A stretch of DNA of 64,000 bases from Hoylesella loescheii (GCA_021531755.1 JADYUK010000004.1:1-64000); one strand, 5' to 3'; shown: positions 19,589 to 29,128, counted from the stretch's first letter. Numbers and translations are program-made. Notes: a model not told the origin generated them from the letters alone.

Positions 19589-19619
19589 TTTGGTTATTAC
19601 TGCTTTTTTTGTAACTTTG
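19589..19619 (+). promoter_or_regulatory. Near-perfect Bacteroidetes promoter for the acyl-CoA synthetase
   Basis: TTTG at 19589-19592, a 19-base spacer, and TAACTTTG at 19612-19619 match the consensus fully. Transcription would start near 19627 and leave a leader of about 205 bases before the proposed ATG at 19834. This is why the upstream in-frame ATG at 19738 is not needed. Confidence 0.8.
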
Positions 19620-19833
19620 CAGTGACATTATGCCTCCAACATAGTGTTTCTGAGCGTCGCTCACAGCTACTGTTCAGCCAGTCGGGCTCCCTCTTTCCTG
19701 ATGCCTTCTGTGGTAGTGTCGCTGTCGCTGCTGTGGCGTGAGGTGTATGCCGTCAGTGTCGTCCGGCCATGTCTCATGGATGTTCTTCTGTATCGTCCCT
19801 GATGCTTGGCAGTTTAGAAAAACCGTCGTGTCT

Positions 19834-21642
19834 ATGCAGATTAACAGTCATCTTTCGGTTATGGTCCATGATTTGGCTTCCGAGTATGGCCGCCGTGCCG
19901 CCCTTGAATACAAGGAGTTTGGCGGGCGTGAGTGGAAGCGTGTGTCATGGCAGCGTTTCTCCCAGCAGGTGTCACGTGTCTCCCGTGCGCTTGTCTCGTT
20001 AGGAGTCAATGTCCAGGAGAAGGTCGGCATATTCTCCCAGAACTGTATCCAGTATGCCTATTCAGACTTTGGCGCGTGGGGCATACGTGCATGTACAGTG
20101 CCGTTCTACGCCACCACGAGCGAGGAGCAGATACAGTTCATGGTCAGCGATGCCAATATCCGCATAGTCTTCTGTGGCGAGCAGGAGCAGTATGACAAGG
20201 CGCGGCGTGTCCAGCATCATTGTCCCACGCTCGAGAAGATTATAGTCTTCGACCGCAGTGTCCGTCTCTCCACCCACGACCCGTCGAGCGTCTACTTCGA
20301 CGATTTCATCAAGAGTGGCGACGACGACCATCTGGAGGCCACGGTCTATTCGCGCCGCGAGGACGCCACGTGGGACGACCTTGCCTGCATCCTCTACACC
20401 TCTGGCACGACAGGCAACTCAAAAGGCGTCATGCTCACCATGGGGCAGTTTCACCAGGCCCTTGAGGACAACGGTCTCGTTGTGCCCGTCACACCGTCCG
20501 ACCGCATCCTCAACTTCCTCCCCTTCACCCATGTCTTTGAGAAAGGCTGGGCTGTCCTGTGCCTCTCGTTAGGCGCCACGCTCATCATAAACACCGACCC
20601 TCACGAGGTGCAGCAGTCCATGCGTGAGACCCACCCGACGTGCATGTGCGCCGTGCCGCGATTCTGGGAGAAAGTCTATGTAGGCGTCATGGACAAGATA
20701 GAGCATGCCGGCGTCATGCAGCAGAAGCTCTTCAACAAGGCCATCGCCATAGGCCGCCGTCATAACATAGAGTATCTGAGCCGTGGGAAGCGGCCGCCTC
20801 TCTCCCTGCGCATGGAGTACAAGCTCATGGACAAGATAGTCTTCTCGCTTGTACGCCGCCAGCTTGGCATTGAGAATGCCCATTTCTTCCCCACCGCCGG
20901 AGCCTTCATCTCCCCACAGGTTGAGGAGTTTGTCCATTCCATCGGCATCTTCATGATGGCCGGCTATGGCTTGACAGAGTCGCTCGCGACAGTCAGCTGT
21001 GACTGTCTCGACCGTCCCTACAGTATCGGCAGCATAGGCCGTCCGATAAAGAGCATAGACATACGCTTCTCTGACGAGGGCGAGATACTCCTCAAGGGCC
21101 CTACCATCACCCCCGGCTACTATAACCGTCCTGACCTCAACGCCACGTCATTCACAGCCGACGGATATTTCCGTACAGGCGATATCGGCTATATGAAGGA
21201 CGGCGAGCTGTACATAACAGAGCGTATCAAGGACCTCTACAAGACGAGCAACGGCAAGTACATCGCCCCGCAGATGATAGAGTCGAAGATACTTGTCGAC
21301 AAGTATGTGGAGCAGATAGCCGTCGTGGCCGACGACCGCAAGTTCGTCTCCGCCCTCATCGTGCCCACCTATCCCCTGCTTGAGGAGTATGCCCGTGCCC
21401 ACGGCATAGCCTTCAATGACCGTGAGGAGCTGTGTGCCAACAAGATTGTCAACGAGATGCTTGCCGAGCGCATAGACACCCTTCAGCAGACACTCGCCAA
21501 CTACGAGAAGATAAAGCGCTTCACGCTCATGGCCCACCACTTCTCGCTTGAGCGCGGCGAGATAACCAACACGCTGAAGATAAAGCGCAATGTCCTCCTG
21601 AAGCATTATGCCGATGTCATCGACAAGATGTACGAGGATTAG
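19834..21642 (+). CDS. AMP-forming long-chain acyl-CoA synthetase
   Basis: Adenylate-forming ligase that activates fatty acids to acyl-AMP and then acyl-CoA. The ATG at 19834 gives MQINSHLSVMVHDLASEYG, the typical start of this family in Bacteroidetes, and a 602-residue protein. The phosphate loop LYTSGTTGNSKG begins near residue 187. GYGLTESLATVS is the adenine-binding motif. TGDIGYMKDGELYITERIKD is the hinge region, and the C-terminal lysine lies in TNTLKIKRN. Length and motifs fit long-chain (FadD/FAA1-like) enzymes. Bacteroidales use such proteins to incorporate external fatty acids. It stands alone with its own promoter. Confidence 0.92.
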   Translation: MQINSHLSVMVHDLASEYGRRAALEYKEFGGREWKRVSWQRFSQQVSRVSRALVSLGVNVQEKVGIFSQNCIQYAYSDFGAWGIRACTVPFYATTSEEQIQFMVSDANIRIVFCGEQEQYDKARRVQHHCPTLEKIIVFDRSVRLSTHDPSSVYFDDFIKSGDDDHLEATVYSRREDATWDDLACILYTSGTTGNSKGVMLTMGQFHQALEDNGLVVPVTPSDRILNFLPFTHVFEKGWAVLCLSLGATLIINTDPHEVQQSMRETHPTCMCAVPRFWEKVYVGVMDKIEHAGVMQQKLFNKAIAIGRRHNIEYLSRGKRPPLSLRMEYKLMDKIVFSLVRRQLGIENAHFFPTAGAFISPQVEEFVHSIGIFMMAGYGLTESLATVSCDCLDRPYSIGSIGRPIKSIDIRFSDEGEILLKGPTITPGYYNRPDLNATSFTADGYFRTGDIGYMKDGELYITERIKDLYKTSNGKYIAPQMIESKILVDKYVEQIAVVADDRKFVSALIVPTYPLLEEYARAHGIAFNDREELCANKIVNEMLAERIDTLQQTLANYEKIKRFTLMAHHFSLERGEITNTLKIKRNVLLKHYADVIDKMYED

Positions 21643-21787
21643 CCCGTCAAGTCCATTCCCCAGACTGTTCCCCGCCGTTTGTGCCGTGCTGCATGCCATG
21701 CCCCAGCCCCCGGAGGGTATATGCCTGCCGCAACAGAATACCCACCCACCCATCCGATTTCATAATAAATAAAATTTCGTTCAAATA

Positions 21788-22912
21788 GTGATAACCCAAG
21801 ACCAACTTAAAGATGTGCTCGACAGAGCAGACTCCCTGCACAGATACCTCGATATAGACCGCAAGAAGATAGAGTATGAGGAGGAAGACCTCCGCACACA
21901 GGCACCCGATTTCTGGGACGACCCTGAGCGTGCGCAGAAACAGATGAAACTCGTCAAGGACATAAAGAAATGGATTGACGGATATGCCGAGGTGCGCACC
22001 GCTGCCGACGAGCTTCAGCTCGCCTTCGACTTCTACAAGGACGAGCTTGTCAGCGAGGAGGAGGTCGATGCCGACTATGCGCGCGCTATGGAAGCCATCG
22101 AGGCCCTTGAGCTGCGTAATATGCTGCGCCAGGAGGAAGACCCTATGGACTGTGTGCTGAAGATAAACTCAGGCGCCGGAGGCACAGAGGCGCAGGACTG
22201 GGCTGCCATGCTCATGCGCATGTACCAGCGCTGGGCAGAGAAGGGCGGCTACAAGGTGACCATCTCCGACCTCCAGGAAGGCGACGAGGCCGGCATAAAA
22301 TCAGTCACCATGGAGATAGAGGGTGGCGAGTATGCCTATGGATTCCTCAAGTCAGAGAACGGTGTCCACCGTCTCGTGCGTGTCTCTCCATACAACGCGC
22401 AGGGCAAGCGCATGACAAGCTTCGCCTCAGTCTTTGTCACCCCACTTGTCGACGATACCATCGAGGTTTATGTCGACCCGTCGAAAGTGAGCTGGGATAC
22501 CTTCCGCTCAAGCGGTGCCGGAGGCCAGAATGTCAACAAGGTCGAGACCGGTGTCCGCCTCCGTTACATGTATACCGACCCCGACACTGGCGAGGAGGAG
22601 GAGATACTCATAGCCAACACGGAGAGCCGCAAGCAGCAGCAGAACCGTGAGAATGCCATGCGTCTCCTCAAGTCACAGCTCTATGACCGCGCCATGAAGA
22701 AACGCCTTGAGGCGCAGGCTGCTGTCGAGGCGAGCAAGCTGAAGATAGAGTGGGGAAGCCAGATACGCTCGTATGTCTTCGACGACAGGCGCGTCAAAGA
22801 CCACCGCACCAACTACCAGACAACAGATGTCGACGCCGTGATGGACGGAAAGCTCGACGGATTCATCAAGGCTTACCTCATGGAGTTCTCAGGCAAGGAG
22901 CAGCAAGCCTGA
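21788..22912 (+). CDS. prfB: Peptide chain release factor 2, no programmed frameshift
   Basis: Class I release factor recognising UGA and UAA. Start is GTG at 21788, giving MITQDQLKDVLDRAD and 374 residues. The hydrolysis motif GGQ is at 245-247. At the stop-codon recognition tripeptide position it has S200-P-Y202 instead of the SPF of E. coli RF2. The region aligned with the E. coli frameshift site reads HRYLDID in one continuous frame, without an in-frame TGA. The autoregulatory +1 frameshift is therefore absent. The gene itself ends in TGA. It is 145 bases after the acyl-CoA synthetase. Confidence 0.96.
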   Translation: MITQDQLKDVLDRADSLHRYLDIDRKKIEYEEEDLRTQAPDFWDDPERAQKQMKLVKDIKKWIDGYAEVRTAADELQLAFDFYKDELVSEEEVDADYARAMEAIEALELRNMLRQEEDPMDCVLKINSGAGGTEAQDWAAMLMRMYQRWAEKGGYKVTISDLQEGDEAGIKSVTMEIEGGEYAYGFLKSENGVHRLVRVSPYNAQGKRMTSFASVFVTPLVDDTIEVYVDPSKVSWDTFRSSGAGGQNVNKVETGVRLRYMYTDPDTGEEEEILIANTESRKQQQNRENAMRLLKSQLYDRAMKKRLEAQAAVEASKLKIEWGSQIRSYVFDDRRVKDHRTNYQTTDVDAVMDGKLDGFIKAYLMEFSGKEQQA

Positions 22913-22950
22913 CTCTTCCATACTCCGCCAACACAGGAGCGAGATAACCC

Positions 22951-23016
22951 GCGAACCTATGTAGGATTAACTGAGAACCTATGTGGGATTAACCGAACCC
23001 CTATGTGGGATTAACT
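22951..23016 (+). repeat. Three-copy 22-bp tandem repeat after prfB
   Basis: Units at 22951, 22973 and 22995 share CCTATGTGGGATTAAC with one or two changes each. A fourth, decayed copy may follow (23017-23038, ending in ATTAACCA). The array fills the gap between prfB and the small membrane protein and has the same period as the murG-murC array. Confidence 0.88.
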
Positions 23017-23081
23017 GAAAACCAATAATTATTAACCATGTGGCAGGGACACTGTCCCACCACGCATAATACTTAACTATC

Positions 23082-23231
23082 ATGTCAAACAACAAACAGA
23101 AAAGACTTGCAGGCCGTGCCCGCAGAGAGGCCCAGCAGGAGCAGCAGGCAAAGAATGTCGTGAAGACCATAGCGCTTGTCCTTGTTGTCCTCGCGCTCGC
23201 TATACTGCTCTATACGGCATTCGGCATGTGA
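23082..23231 (+). CDS. Small single-pass membrane protein (49 aa)
   Basis: An ATG-started frame of 49 residues. The basic, glutamine-rich N-terminus (MSNNKQKRLAGRARREAQQE) is followed by one strongly hydrophobic segment at about 29-46 (TIALVLVVLALAILLYTAF). The positive-inside rule predicts a cytoplasmic N-terminus. No family is recognised. The start lies in a context free of overlapping genes, and codon use resembles the neighbouring chromosomal genes. Upstream is prfB and downstream is sufS; neither gives a functional clue. Confidence 0.65.
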   Translation: MSNNKQKRLAGRARREAQQEQQAKNVVKTIALVLVVLALAILLYTAFGM

Positions 23232-23432
23232 TGCCAGCATCACCATCGCCACTCCCCCTGCATGACTCATGCGTGGTCTCATGATACACGACGCTGTGCC
23301 TTGCAGAGGGATTTTTTAGTGACTGTGAGAAGACCAGCCCCCTGTGGCCCCGCCTCCGCCCCGTGGGCGAAGGCCTGTTGTCCCGGCCGTCCCACGGCCC
23401 TGTCCTTCTCTCCGTAAAACCAGAATTGACCC

Positions 23433-24653
23433 ATGTACGATATCCAGAAAGTGCGTGCCGACTTCCCCATTCTCGGCCGCAAGGTCTATGACCGTCCCCT
23501 CGTCTATCTCGACAATGCCGCCACGACACAGAAGCCCCGCTGTGTCGTAGAGGCCATGACCGACGAGTATTATAATGTCAACGCCAATGTCCACCGTGGT
23601 GTCCACTACCTCTCCCAGCAGGCCACCGACCTCCATGAGGCAGCCCGCGAGACAGTCCGCCGCTTCATCAACGCCCGCTCTGCCGATGAGGTCATCTTCA
23701 CGCGCGGCACGACAGAGAGCGCCAATCTTGTCGCCTCGTCGTTCGTCGAGGCTTTCATGAGTCCCGGCGACGAGGTCATTGTCTCCGTCATGGAGCACCA
23801 CTCGAACATTGTCCCCTGGCAGCTCGAGGCCGCACGCCATGGTATCGCCATACGTGTCATACCCATGCACGACGACGGCACGCTCGACATGGAAGCTTAC
23901 GCACGCCTCTTCAGCCCCCGCACGAAGCTTGTCAGTGTCACCCATGTCAGCAATGTCCTCGGCACAGTCAATCCCGTCGCCGACATCATCGCCATAGCCC
24001 ACAGCCATGACATTCCCGTGATGGTCGACGGAGCGCAGTCGACTCCCCACTTCGCTGTCGATGTCCAGCAGCTCGACTGTGAGTTCTTCACCTTCTCAGG
24101 CCATAAGATATACGGCCCGACAGGCATCGGCGTGCTCTACGGCAAGGAGTCATGGCTCGACCGTCTCCCCCCATATCAGGGTGGCGGCGAGATGATAGAG
24201 AGCGTCACGTTCGAGAAGACAGTCTTCGAGAAGCTCCCGTTCAAGTTTGAGGCAGGCACCCCCGACTATGTCGCCACGCATGGTCTCGCCACAGCCCTCG
24301 ACTATGTCAGCCGCCTCGGCATGGACAATATCGCCGCCCACGAGCGTGAGCTGACGCGCTATGCCATGGAGCGTCTCTCAGCCATCGACGGCATGCGCAT
24401 CTACGGCCCGCACGATTGTGGGCAGAAGGACGCTGTCATATCGTTCCAGCTGCGCGATATCCACCACCTCGACATGGGCACACTCCTCGACCGTCTCGGT
24501 GTCGCTGTCCGCACAGGCCACCACTGCGCCCAGCCCCTCATGGAGCGTCTGCAGATACAAGGCACGGCGCGGGCATCGTTCGCCCTGTACAACACGAAGG
24601 AGGAGATAGACATCCTCGCCTCGGCCATCGAGCGTGTCGGCCAGATGTTCTGA
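23433..24653 (+). CDS. sufS: Cysteine desulfurase SufS (group II)
   Basis: PLP-dependent enzyme that removes sulfur from cysteine for iron-sulfur cluster assembly. YLDNAATTQKP opens the fold. The PLP lysine is K225 in the segment FSGHKIYGPTGIG, and the persulfide cysteine C365 lies in RTGHHCAQPLM. The short, ordered loop around that cysteine is the mark of SufS/CsdA rather than IscS. Length is 406 residues. The sufBCD genes that usually precede it in Bacteroidetes are not here, so it is a detached copy or the suf operon is elsewhere. Confidence 0.95.
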   Translation: MYDIQKVRADFPILGRKVYDRPLVYLDNAATTQKPRCVVEAMTDEYYNVNANVHRGVHYLSQQATDLHEAARETVRRFINARSADEVIFTRGTTESANLVASSFVEAFMSPGDEVIVSVMEHHSNIVPWQLEAARHGIAIRVIPMHDDGTLDMEAYARLFSPRTKLVSVTHVSNVLGTVNPVADIIAIAHSHDIPVMVDGAQSTPHFAVDVQQLDCEFFTFSGHKIYGPTGIGVLYGKESWLDRLPPYQGGGEMIESVTFEKTVFEKLPFKFEAGTPDYVATHGLATALDYVSRLGMDNIAAHERELTRYAMERLSAIDGMRIYGPHDCGQKDAVISFQLRDIHHLDMGTLLDRLGVAVRTGHHCAQPLMERLQIQGTARASFALYNTKEEIDILASAIERVGQMF

Positions 24654-24664
24654 TACGCCTGACA

Positions 24665-24946
24665 TCACTTGACATAGCGGCAGCGGGCCACGGCTGTCAC
24701 AAACCATGCCAGGGCCACGAGGCGGTAGACGATGCCGAGGTCAAGAGGCATGATGAGAGCGATGAATCCACACTGGGCGTTCACAAGGGCCTTGGCGCGT
24801 GACACGCTCACATTCTCCTCAAGCAGTGTTGAATACCATGCCGCCACAAACACCATGATGCGGTTGGCGGACAGCGGGATGGATACTCTCTCCGGGCGGT
24901 TGACGATAGTCTTCTCGTTCTTCATGAGGCTGATAGAGTTATTCAT
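24665..24946 (-). CDS. Hypothetical membrane protein (93 aa)
   Basis: A 93-residue frame convergent with sufS, 11 bases from its stop. It has two moderately hydrophobic stretches at about 29-42 and 57-85. The N-terminus is polar and the C-terminus basic. I recognise no family, and the frame could be a decayed or lineage-specific protein. It is kept because it fills the space between sufS and the rnhB promoter region without a competing gene. Confidence 0.45.
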   Translation of the reverse strand: MNNSISLMKNEKTIVNRPERVSIPLSANRIMVFVAAWYSTLLEENVSVSRAKALVNAQCGFIALIMPLDLGIVYRLVALAWFVTAVARCRYVK

Positions 24947-25235
24947 GTTTCTTGCGGTTTTTACTTTCTGTGGGTTGTGTTATGTGGATTGCTGAAAGAC
25001 AGGCTGTGTCCCGTCCCGATGCCAGCAGGCAGGCCGAAGGGCGAGAGAAGCAGCAAAAACCCCCGTTCTGGGCGGTTTTCCGCCCAGCTCAAGCCGTTAC
25101 TGCCTGGCCAGACAGAAATGTGTCAGCCTTGACTTTCTGCCGGCAAAATTACCGCGCGATAGTGAACAAAAAGTTCACTCGCTATATTTTCTTGGTTAAA
25201 GAACCTTAATTATTAACATCTGTTCACTAAAACCA

Positions 25236-25886
25236 ATGCTTCTAAGCCATTATAACGAGAGCCTTATAGAGGCGGGATGTGACGAGGCGGGCCGCGGATG
25301 CCTTGCCGGAGCGGTATATGCTGCGGCCGTCATTCTGCCCCCTGACTACCATAACGATATGCTCAACGACAGCAAGCAGCTGACGGAGCGCCGCCGCTAC
25401 ATACTGCGCGGGGAGATAGAGCGCGACGCCGTGGCATGGGCTGTGGGCATCGTGACACCCGAGGAGATAGACCGCATCAATATCCTGCGCGCATCATTCC
25501 TCGCCATGCACCGCGCCATCGACCAGCTCAGCGTGCGCCCCGAGGCGCTCATCATCGACGGCAACCGCTTCACACCCTACTGCCCACTGTCGGCGGCAGG
25601 CGACGGAAGCCGTGAGAAGAAACCTCTCCCAGCCACCACAATCGTGAAGGGCGACGGGAAATACCTCTCGATAGCCGCTGCCAGCATCCTCGCCAAGACA
25701 TACCGCGACGACTATATGAACCGTCTCGCCGACGAGTTCCCGCAGTATGACTGGCGCTCGAACAAGGGATACCCGACACGCCGCCACCGCGAGGCCATAC
25801 GCCAGCACGGGCTGACACCCTACCACCGCCGCACATTCAACCTCCTGGGCACAGGGGAGCTCTTCCTGCCTTTCGACAACGACTGA
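25236..25886 (+). CDS. rnhB: Ribonuclease HII
   Basis: Cytoplasmic endonuclease that cleaves the RNA strand of RNA-DNA hybrids and excises misincorporated ribonucleotides. The first two catalytic acids are D16 and E17 in [21 protein letters not shown] carries the third, and [17 protein letters not shown] carries the block preceding the fourth acid. [14 protein letters not shown] and HRRTFNLLG complete the family pattern. Length of 216 residues is typical. The AT-rich 80 bases before the ATG probably contain its promoter. Confidence 0.97.
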   Translation: MLLSHYNESLIEAGCDEAGRGCLAGAVYAAAVILPPDYHNDMLNDSKQLTERRRYILRGEIERDAVAWAVGIVTPEEIDRINILRASFLAMHRAIDQLSVRPEALIIDGNRFTPYCPLSAAGDGSREKKPLPATTIVKGDGKYLSIAAASILAKTYRDDYMNRLADEFPQYDWRSNKGYPTRRHREAIRQHGLTPYHRRTFNLLGTGELFLPFDND

Positions 25887-25957
25887 CACCCCCGTCCGCA
25901 CCACACCCACAGCCCCCGTCCGCCCCATGTCCAGGTTACGGACTGTAAGCGTAACTT

Positions 25958-26045
25958 ATGGGCAGGCAGGAGACACTCGATGGGCAGCCCATGCAGTACC
26001 TCTGGGCACACTAAAGGCTCTGGATGGGAAAACGCCGGGTGGGAA
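25958..26045 (+). repeat. Degenerate 22-bp-phased array between rnhB and the WYL regulator
   Basis: ATGGGCAG, ATGGGCAG, CTGGGCAC and ATGGGAAA begin at 25958, 25980, 26002 and 26024, exactly 22 bases apart. The remainder of each unit has diverged. It would be missed without knowing the period seen elsewhere in the window. Confidence 0.6.
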
Positions 26046-26052
26046 CAAAAAA

Positions 26053-26083
26053 CTGTAAGCCCGCCACCCCCATTGGCTTACAG
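26053..26083. promoter_or_regulatory. Inverted repeat upstream of the WYL regulator
   Basis: CTGTAAGCC (26053-26061) and GGCTTACAG (26075-26083) are perfect inverted copies around a 13-base loop. A further ACTGTAAGC follows at once and another lies at 25942. The repeats end about 50 bases before the regulator's ATG. They could be an operator for it, but this is only suggested by position. Confidence 0.45.
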
Positions 26084-26135
26084 ACTGTAAGCTGAGGCCG
26101 CCCCGCCATCGACCTATAACAATAACCCTCAAACC

Positions 26136-27050
26136 ATGCGCCACGACAAGCTCTCACAACAGCTCGAGCTGCTCCTCCTCCTGACAGAGAACCGCCAGCT
26201 GACAGTTGACCACCTCTGCCGGAAACTGGGGCTGCAGAAACGCAACCTCTACTACTACCTCGAATTTTTCAAGGGGGCCGACTTCCGTGTCGAGAAGCGT
26301 AACGGCATATACTCCATCCCACGCGACTCGAAATTCATCAGCCGCCTCGCCGATATCGTCAAGTTCAGCGAGGATGAGGTGGTCATGATAAAGCGCCTCC
26401 TCGACGAGGCCGACGACAAGAACATCGTCATACAGGGACTGCGACGCAAGCTGAGCCGCTTCTACGACTTCGACATCATTGCCGACGACGAGCTGCGCCG
26501 CACACAGGCACACAATGTCAGCCAGCTCTACGAGGCTGTCAAATACCAGCGCATGGTGACAATCGTCGGATACTCATCGCCACACTCACAGACCGTCACC
26601 GACCGTATCGTCGAGCCATACCTCTTCCTCAACGGCAACAGGGACATACGCGCCTACGAGCTGCGCTCTGGGATGAACAAGACCTTCCGCGTCTCACGAA
26701 TGAAGGATGTGACAATACTCGACACCGAGTGGCTTCACAAAGACGAGCACAAGCCGCTGCATACCGATGTATTCAACTTCGCCTCAGAGACACTGACACT
26801 CGTCACGCTGCGCCTCGACCAGCTATCATATAATGTGCTGACAGAAGAGTACCCGAGGGCGGAGAGCGACATAACAGCCGACGGCGACGGACACTGGACA
26901 TACAGGGCATACGTCTGCTCGATGATTGGCATAGGCCGGTTCGTGCTCGGACTCTATGACCATATCGAGATTGTCGACAGCCCCGAGCTGCAGGCCTATG
27001 TGAGAGAAAAGATTGAACACTTCGCCCGGCTGTCGGCAGACGGACAATAA
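26136..27050 (+). CDS. WYL-domain transcriptional regulator
   Basis: A 304-residue protein with an N-terminal winged helix (about 1-60; QLTVDHLCRKLGLQKRNLYYYLEFF). A central/C-terminal WYL-type ligand-sensing domain (about 130-220; YQRMVTIVGYSSPHS, VEPYLFLNGNRDIRAYELR) is followed by the C-terminal extension usual in these regulators. WYL proteins often sense nucleotides or nucleic-acid damage and control defence or stress genes. No target gene is evident here. It is followed after 115 bases by an AraC-type regulator on the same strand. Confidence 0.85.
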   Translation: MRHDKLSQQLELLLLLTENRQLTVDHLCRKLGLQKRNLYYYLEFFKGADFRVEKRNGIYSIPRDSKFISRLADIVKFSEDEVVMIKRLLDEADDKNIVIQGLRRKLSRFYDFDIIADDELRRTQAHNVSQLYEAVKYQRMVTIVGYSSPHSQTVTDRIVEPYLFLNGNRDIRAYELRSGMNKTFRVSRMKDVTILDTEWLHKDEHKPLHTDVFNFASETLTLVTLRLDQLSYNVLTEEYPRAESDITADGDGHWTYRAYVCSMIGIGRFVLGLYDHIEIVDSPELQAYVREKIEHFARLSADGQ

Positions 27051-27165
27051 ATCACTTGTGCTGCCCCTCCTATTCCATCTATTTAAGACATACGCCAAAG
27101 CCTCTCTGGCATCACCGGATACCGGCACCAGGAGGCGTTATATAACACGACAAACAGGAAAAGAC

Positions 27166-28044
27166 ATGATAATCAAGGACATGGAGCCAGTAACCATAGC
27201 GCGTGTAATCGACCGCTGCAATGTGTGCCACCATATCGGTGAGGACTTTATCCTCACTGACTTCTCTGACATTACCCTACCAGCCGAGAACCGCCGCATG
27301 GGGTGCATCTTCGTCGGACTATGCTCGCAGGGCGCGGCACGCTATACCGTAGGGACTACCGAGCGTGCCATACGCCCGGGAGACATAGTCATATTGGCTG
27401 AGGGAGAGGTACTCGGGAACATCAATGTCGCCGACCCCCTCTCGGGCGATGTCATCTTCATATCCCACGATTTCTTCTACGATGTCATCCGCGATGTCCG
27501 CGATGTGACCAATCTCTTCGTCTTCGCACGGGAGCATCCCGTCATCTCCCTCGCACCACACGAGACCGAGGTGTTCAGCGAATACCTCAATGTGCTCAGA
27601 CGAAGGGTGGACGATACCACACACCTCTTCCGCAGGCAAGTGACCGGCACACTCATAGCGTCAATGATATACGACCTCTGTAACATCACGGCGAAGATAA
27701 CCGACAGCCCCATGTCGGCACAAGGCAAGGCGCAGGAGATATTCGAGAAGTATATAAGGCTCGTCGAGCTGAACTTCAGGCGGGAGCGCCGTGTCAGCTG
27801 GTACAGCGAGCGCATCGGTGTGTCGTCCAAGACACTGCTCGAGATGGTGAAGCGCGCCTCAAGGCGCACTCCTAACGAATGGCTCGACATTTACACATCG
27901 CTCGAGATACGCCTACTGCTGCGCAATACGACAAAGACCATAAAGGAGATTGCCAGCGACCTGCACTTCAGCAACCAGTCGTCGCTCGGAAAATTCTTCC
28001 GTGAGCATGTCGGCATGTCGCCGAAAGAGTACCGCAAGGGATAG
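27166..28044 (+). CDS. AraC-family transcriptional regulator
   Basis: Start at 27166 gives MIIKDMEPVTIARVIDRC and 292 residues. The frame is open further upstream, but those codons overlap the end of the WYL gene and look unlike protein. The N-terminal half is a cupin-like sensor domain (AARYTVGTTERAIRPGDIVIL). The C-terminal 95 residues hold two helix-turn-helix units, including SWYSERIGVSSKTLLEMVKRA and the signature IKEIASDLHFSNQSSLGKFF ending GMSPKEYRKG. The effector and targets are unknown. Confidence 0.88.
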   Translation: MIIKDMEPVTIARVIDRCNVCHHIGEDFILTDFSDITLPAENRRMGCIFVGLCSQGAARYTVGTTERAIRPGDIVILAEGEVLGNINVADPLSGDVIFISHDFFYDVIRDVRDVTNLFVFAREHPVISLAPHETEVFSEYLNVLRRRVDDTTHLFRRQVTGTLIASMIYDLCNITAKITDSPMSAQGKAQEIFEKYIRLVELNFRRERRVSWYSERIGVSSKTLLEMVKRASRRTPNEWLDIYTSLEIRLLLRNTTKTIKEIASDLHFSNQSSLGKFFREHVGMSPKEYRKG

Positions 28045-28254
28045 CCGCCGTCATTCCTCCACGCCATTCCCTCTCCCTCACCTTCCTGCCATACTCTCCG
28101 CCCTCCTGCCATACCCTCCCTTGCCTTCTTCCTCCTTCCAAGGCATAGCCCAAGTTAGGTCTCTGCTCTTGCTTCGTGCGTTAGTTGACCACTATGCCAA
28201 GCCCTATAGAATGTTTACTGGAAAGTAATAAAAAAAGAGGACTATGATTAGCCC

Positions 28255-28980
28255 TCAATCGAATATCTGGTGTAGGACGGCAAGCGATTTCAGCTCGGGG
28301 AACGAGGGGAGATGCAGCCTGTAATACTTTATCATGATGTCTATCACACGTCGCCGCTCCGCCCTCGACATGCTGAAGAGATGCATGTTGGCGTATGTCA
28401 TGCGCAGCATGCTGTGCATGACATGTGAGTCGGACGCGCTGAGGAAGTCGGGATGCATGGGCGACTCAGGCATGAACTCGCCGCTGCGGAGGTCGAACAC
28501 GGCATCAGGGACATAGTCGTGAGGGGAGGGGAGGAACCCGAGCTGGCGTGTCAGGTGGAGCAGGAACGCGATATGGAAATTGGCAGTCCCCGTGTCGCTC
28601 TCGTCGAGCCATCTCATCGAGCCTATGATGAATCCATACAAGCTGCTGTCGCTCTCGGCATGACGCGTGGCATGGTAGAGCACCTCGCTCAGGAACATGC
28701 CTACCGTCATCTTGACAGGGTCCATGCCGAGTGTCCTCCATGTCATGGCTAAAGAGACCTCGCCGAGCGTCTGGACATCACGGCCGGGACGGTAGTCGAC
28801 ATCGAGAGACAGCACCGTGAGCGGCTGGAAAAGCATGCGGCGCGAACGTCCGCGCACACCACCCCCTATCTTCACAGCTGCCGCCATGCGGCCATAACGC
28901 TCTGTGAGGAAGTCGACGATGAGCTTTGTCTCGCCATACTTTAGCGCACGTAGCACGATGCCTGTTGTCTGTTCCTGCAT
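28255..28980 (-). CDS. recO: DNA repair protein RecO
   Basis: RecFOR-pathway mediator that anneals complementary strands and loads RecA onto SSB-coated DNA. The ATG at 28980 gives MQEQTTGIVLRALKYGETKLI, the conserved N-terminus of the OB-fold domain. The upstream in-frame ATG at 29061 adds an unlikely Tyr/His-rich leader. Length is 241 residues, normal for Bacteroidetes RecO. No Cys4 zinc site is seen in the C-terminal half, as in other members of this phylum. It diverges from tRNA-Glu and rpsT. Confidence 0.9.
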   Translation of the reverse strand: MQEQTTGIVLRALKYGETKLIVDFLTERYGRMAAAVKIGGGVRGRSRRMLFQPLTVLSLDVDYRPGRDVQTLGEVSLAMTWRTLGMDPVKMTVGMFLSEVLYHATRHAESDSSLYGFIIGSMRWLDESDTGTANFHIAFLLHLTRQLGFLPSPHDYVPDAVFDLRSGEFMPESPMHPDFLSASDSHVMHSMLRMTYANMHLFSMSRAERRRVIDIMIKYYRLHLPSFPELKSLAVLHQIFD

Positions 28981-29096
28981 AATGGGCTGTCTGTTTGATA
29001 TATAATGATTTACATGGGGATAATAGCCGGGGTATGACCCGTGTGATGCAAAATTAGACAAAAAATGGGTAAATAGCGAAAAAAATACTGTAATAT

Positions 29097-29128
29097 TTTG
29101 GATAATACAAGAAAAAGTAGTACCTTTG
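29097..29128 (+). promoter_or_regulatory. Promoter of tRNA-Glu
   Basis: TTTG at 29097-29100, a 20-base spacer, and TACCTTTG at 29121-29128. It lies about 43 bases before the tRNA. The downstream rpsT may share this transcript. Confidence 0.75.

Noticed and set aside
21788..21870. Programmed +1 frameshift in prfB
   Set aside because: The frame is continuous through the aligned site and contains no in-frame TGA.
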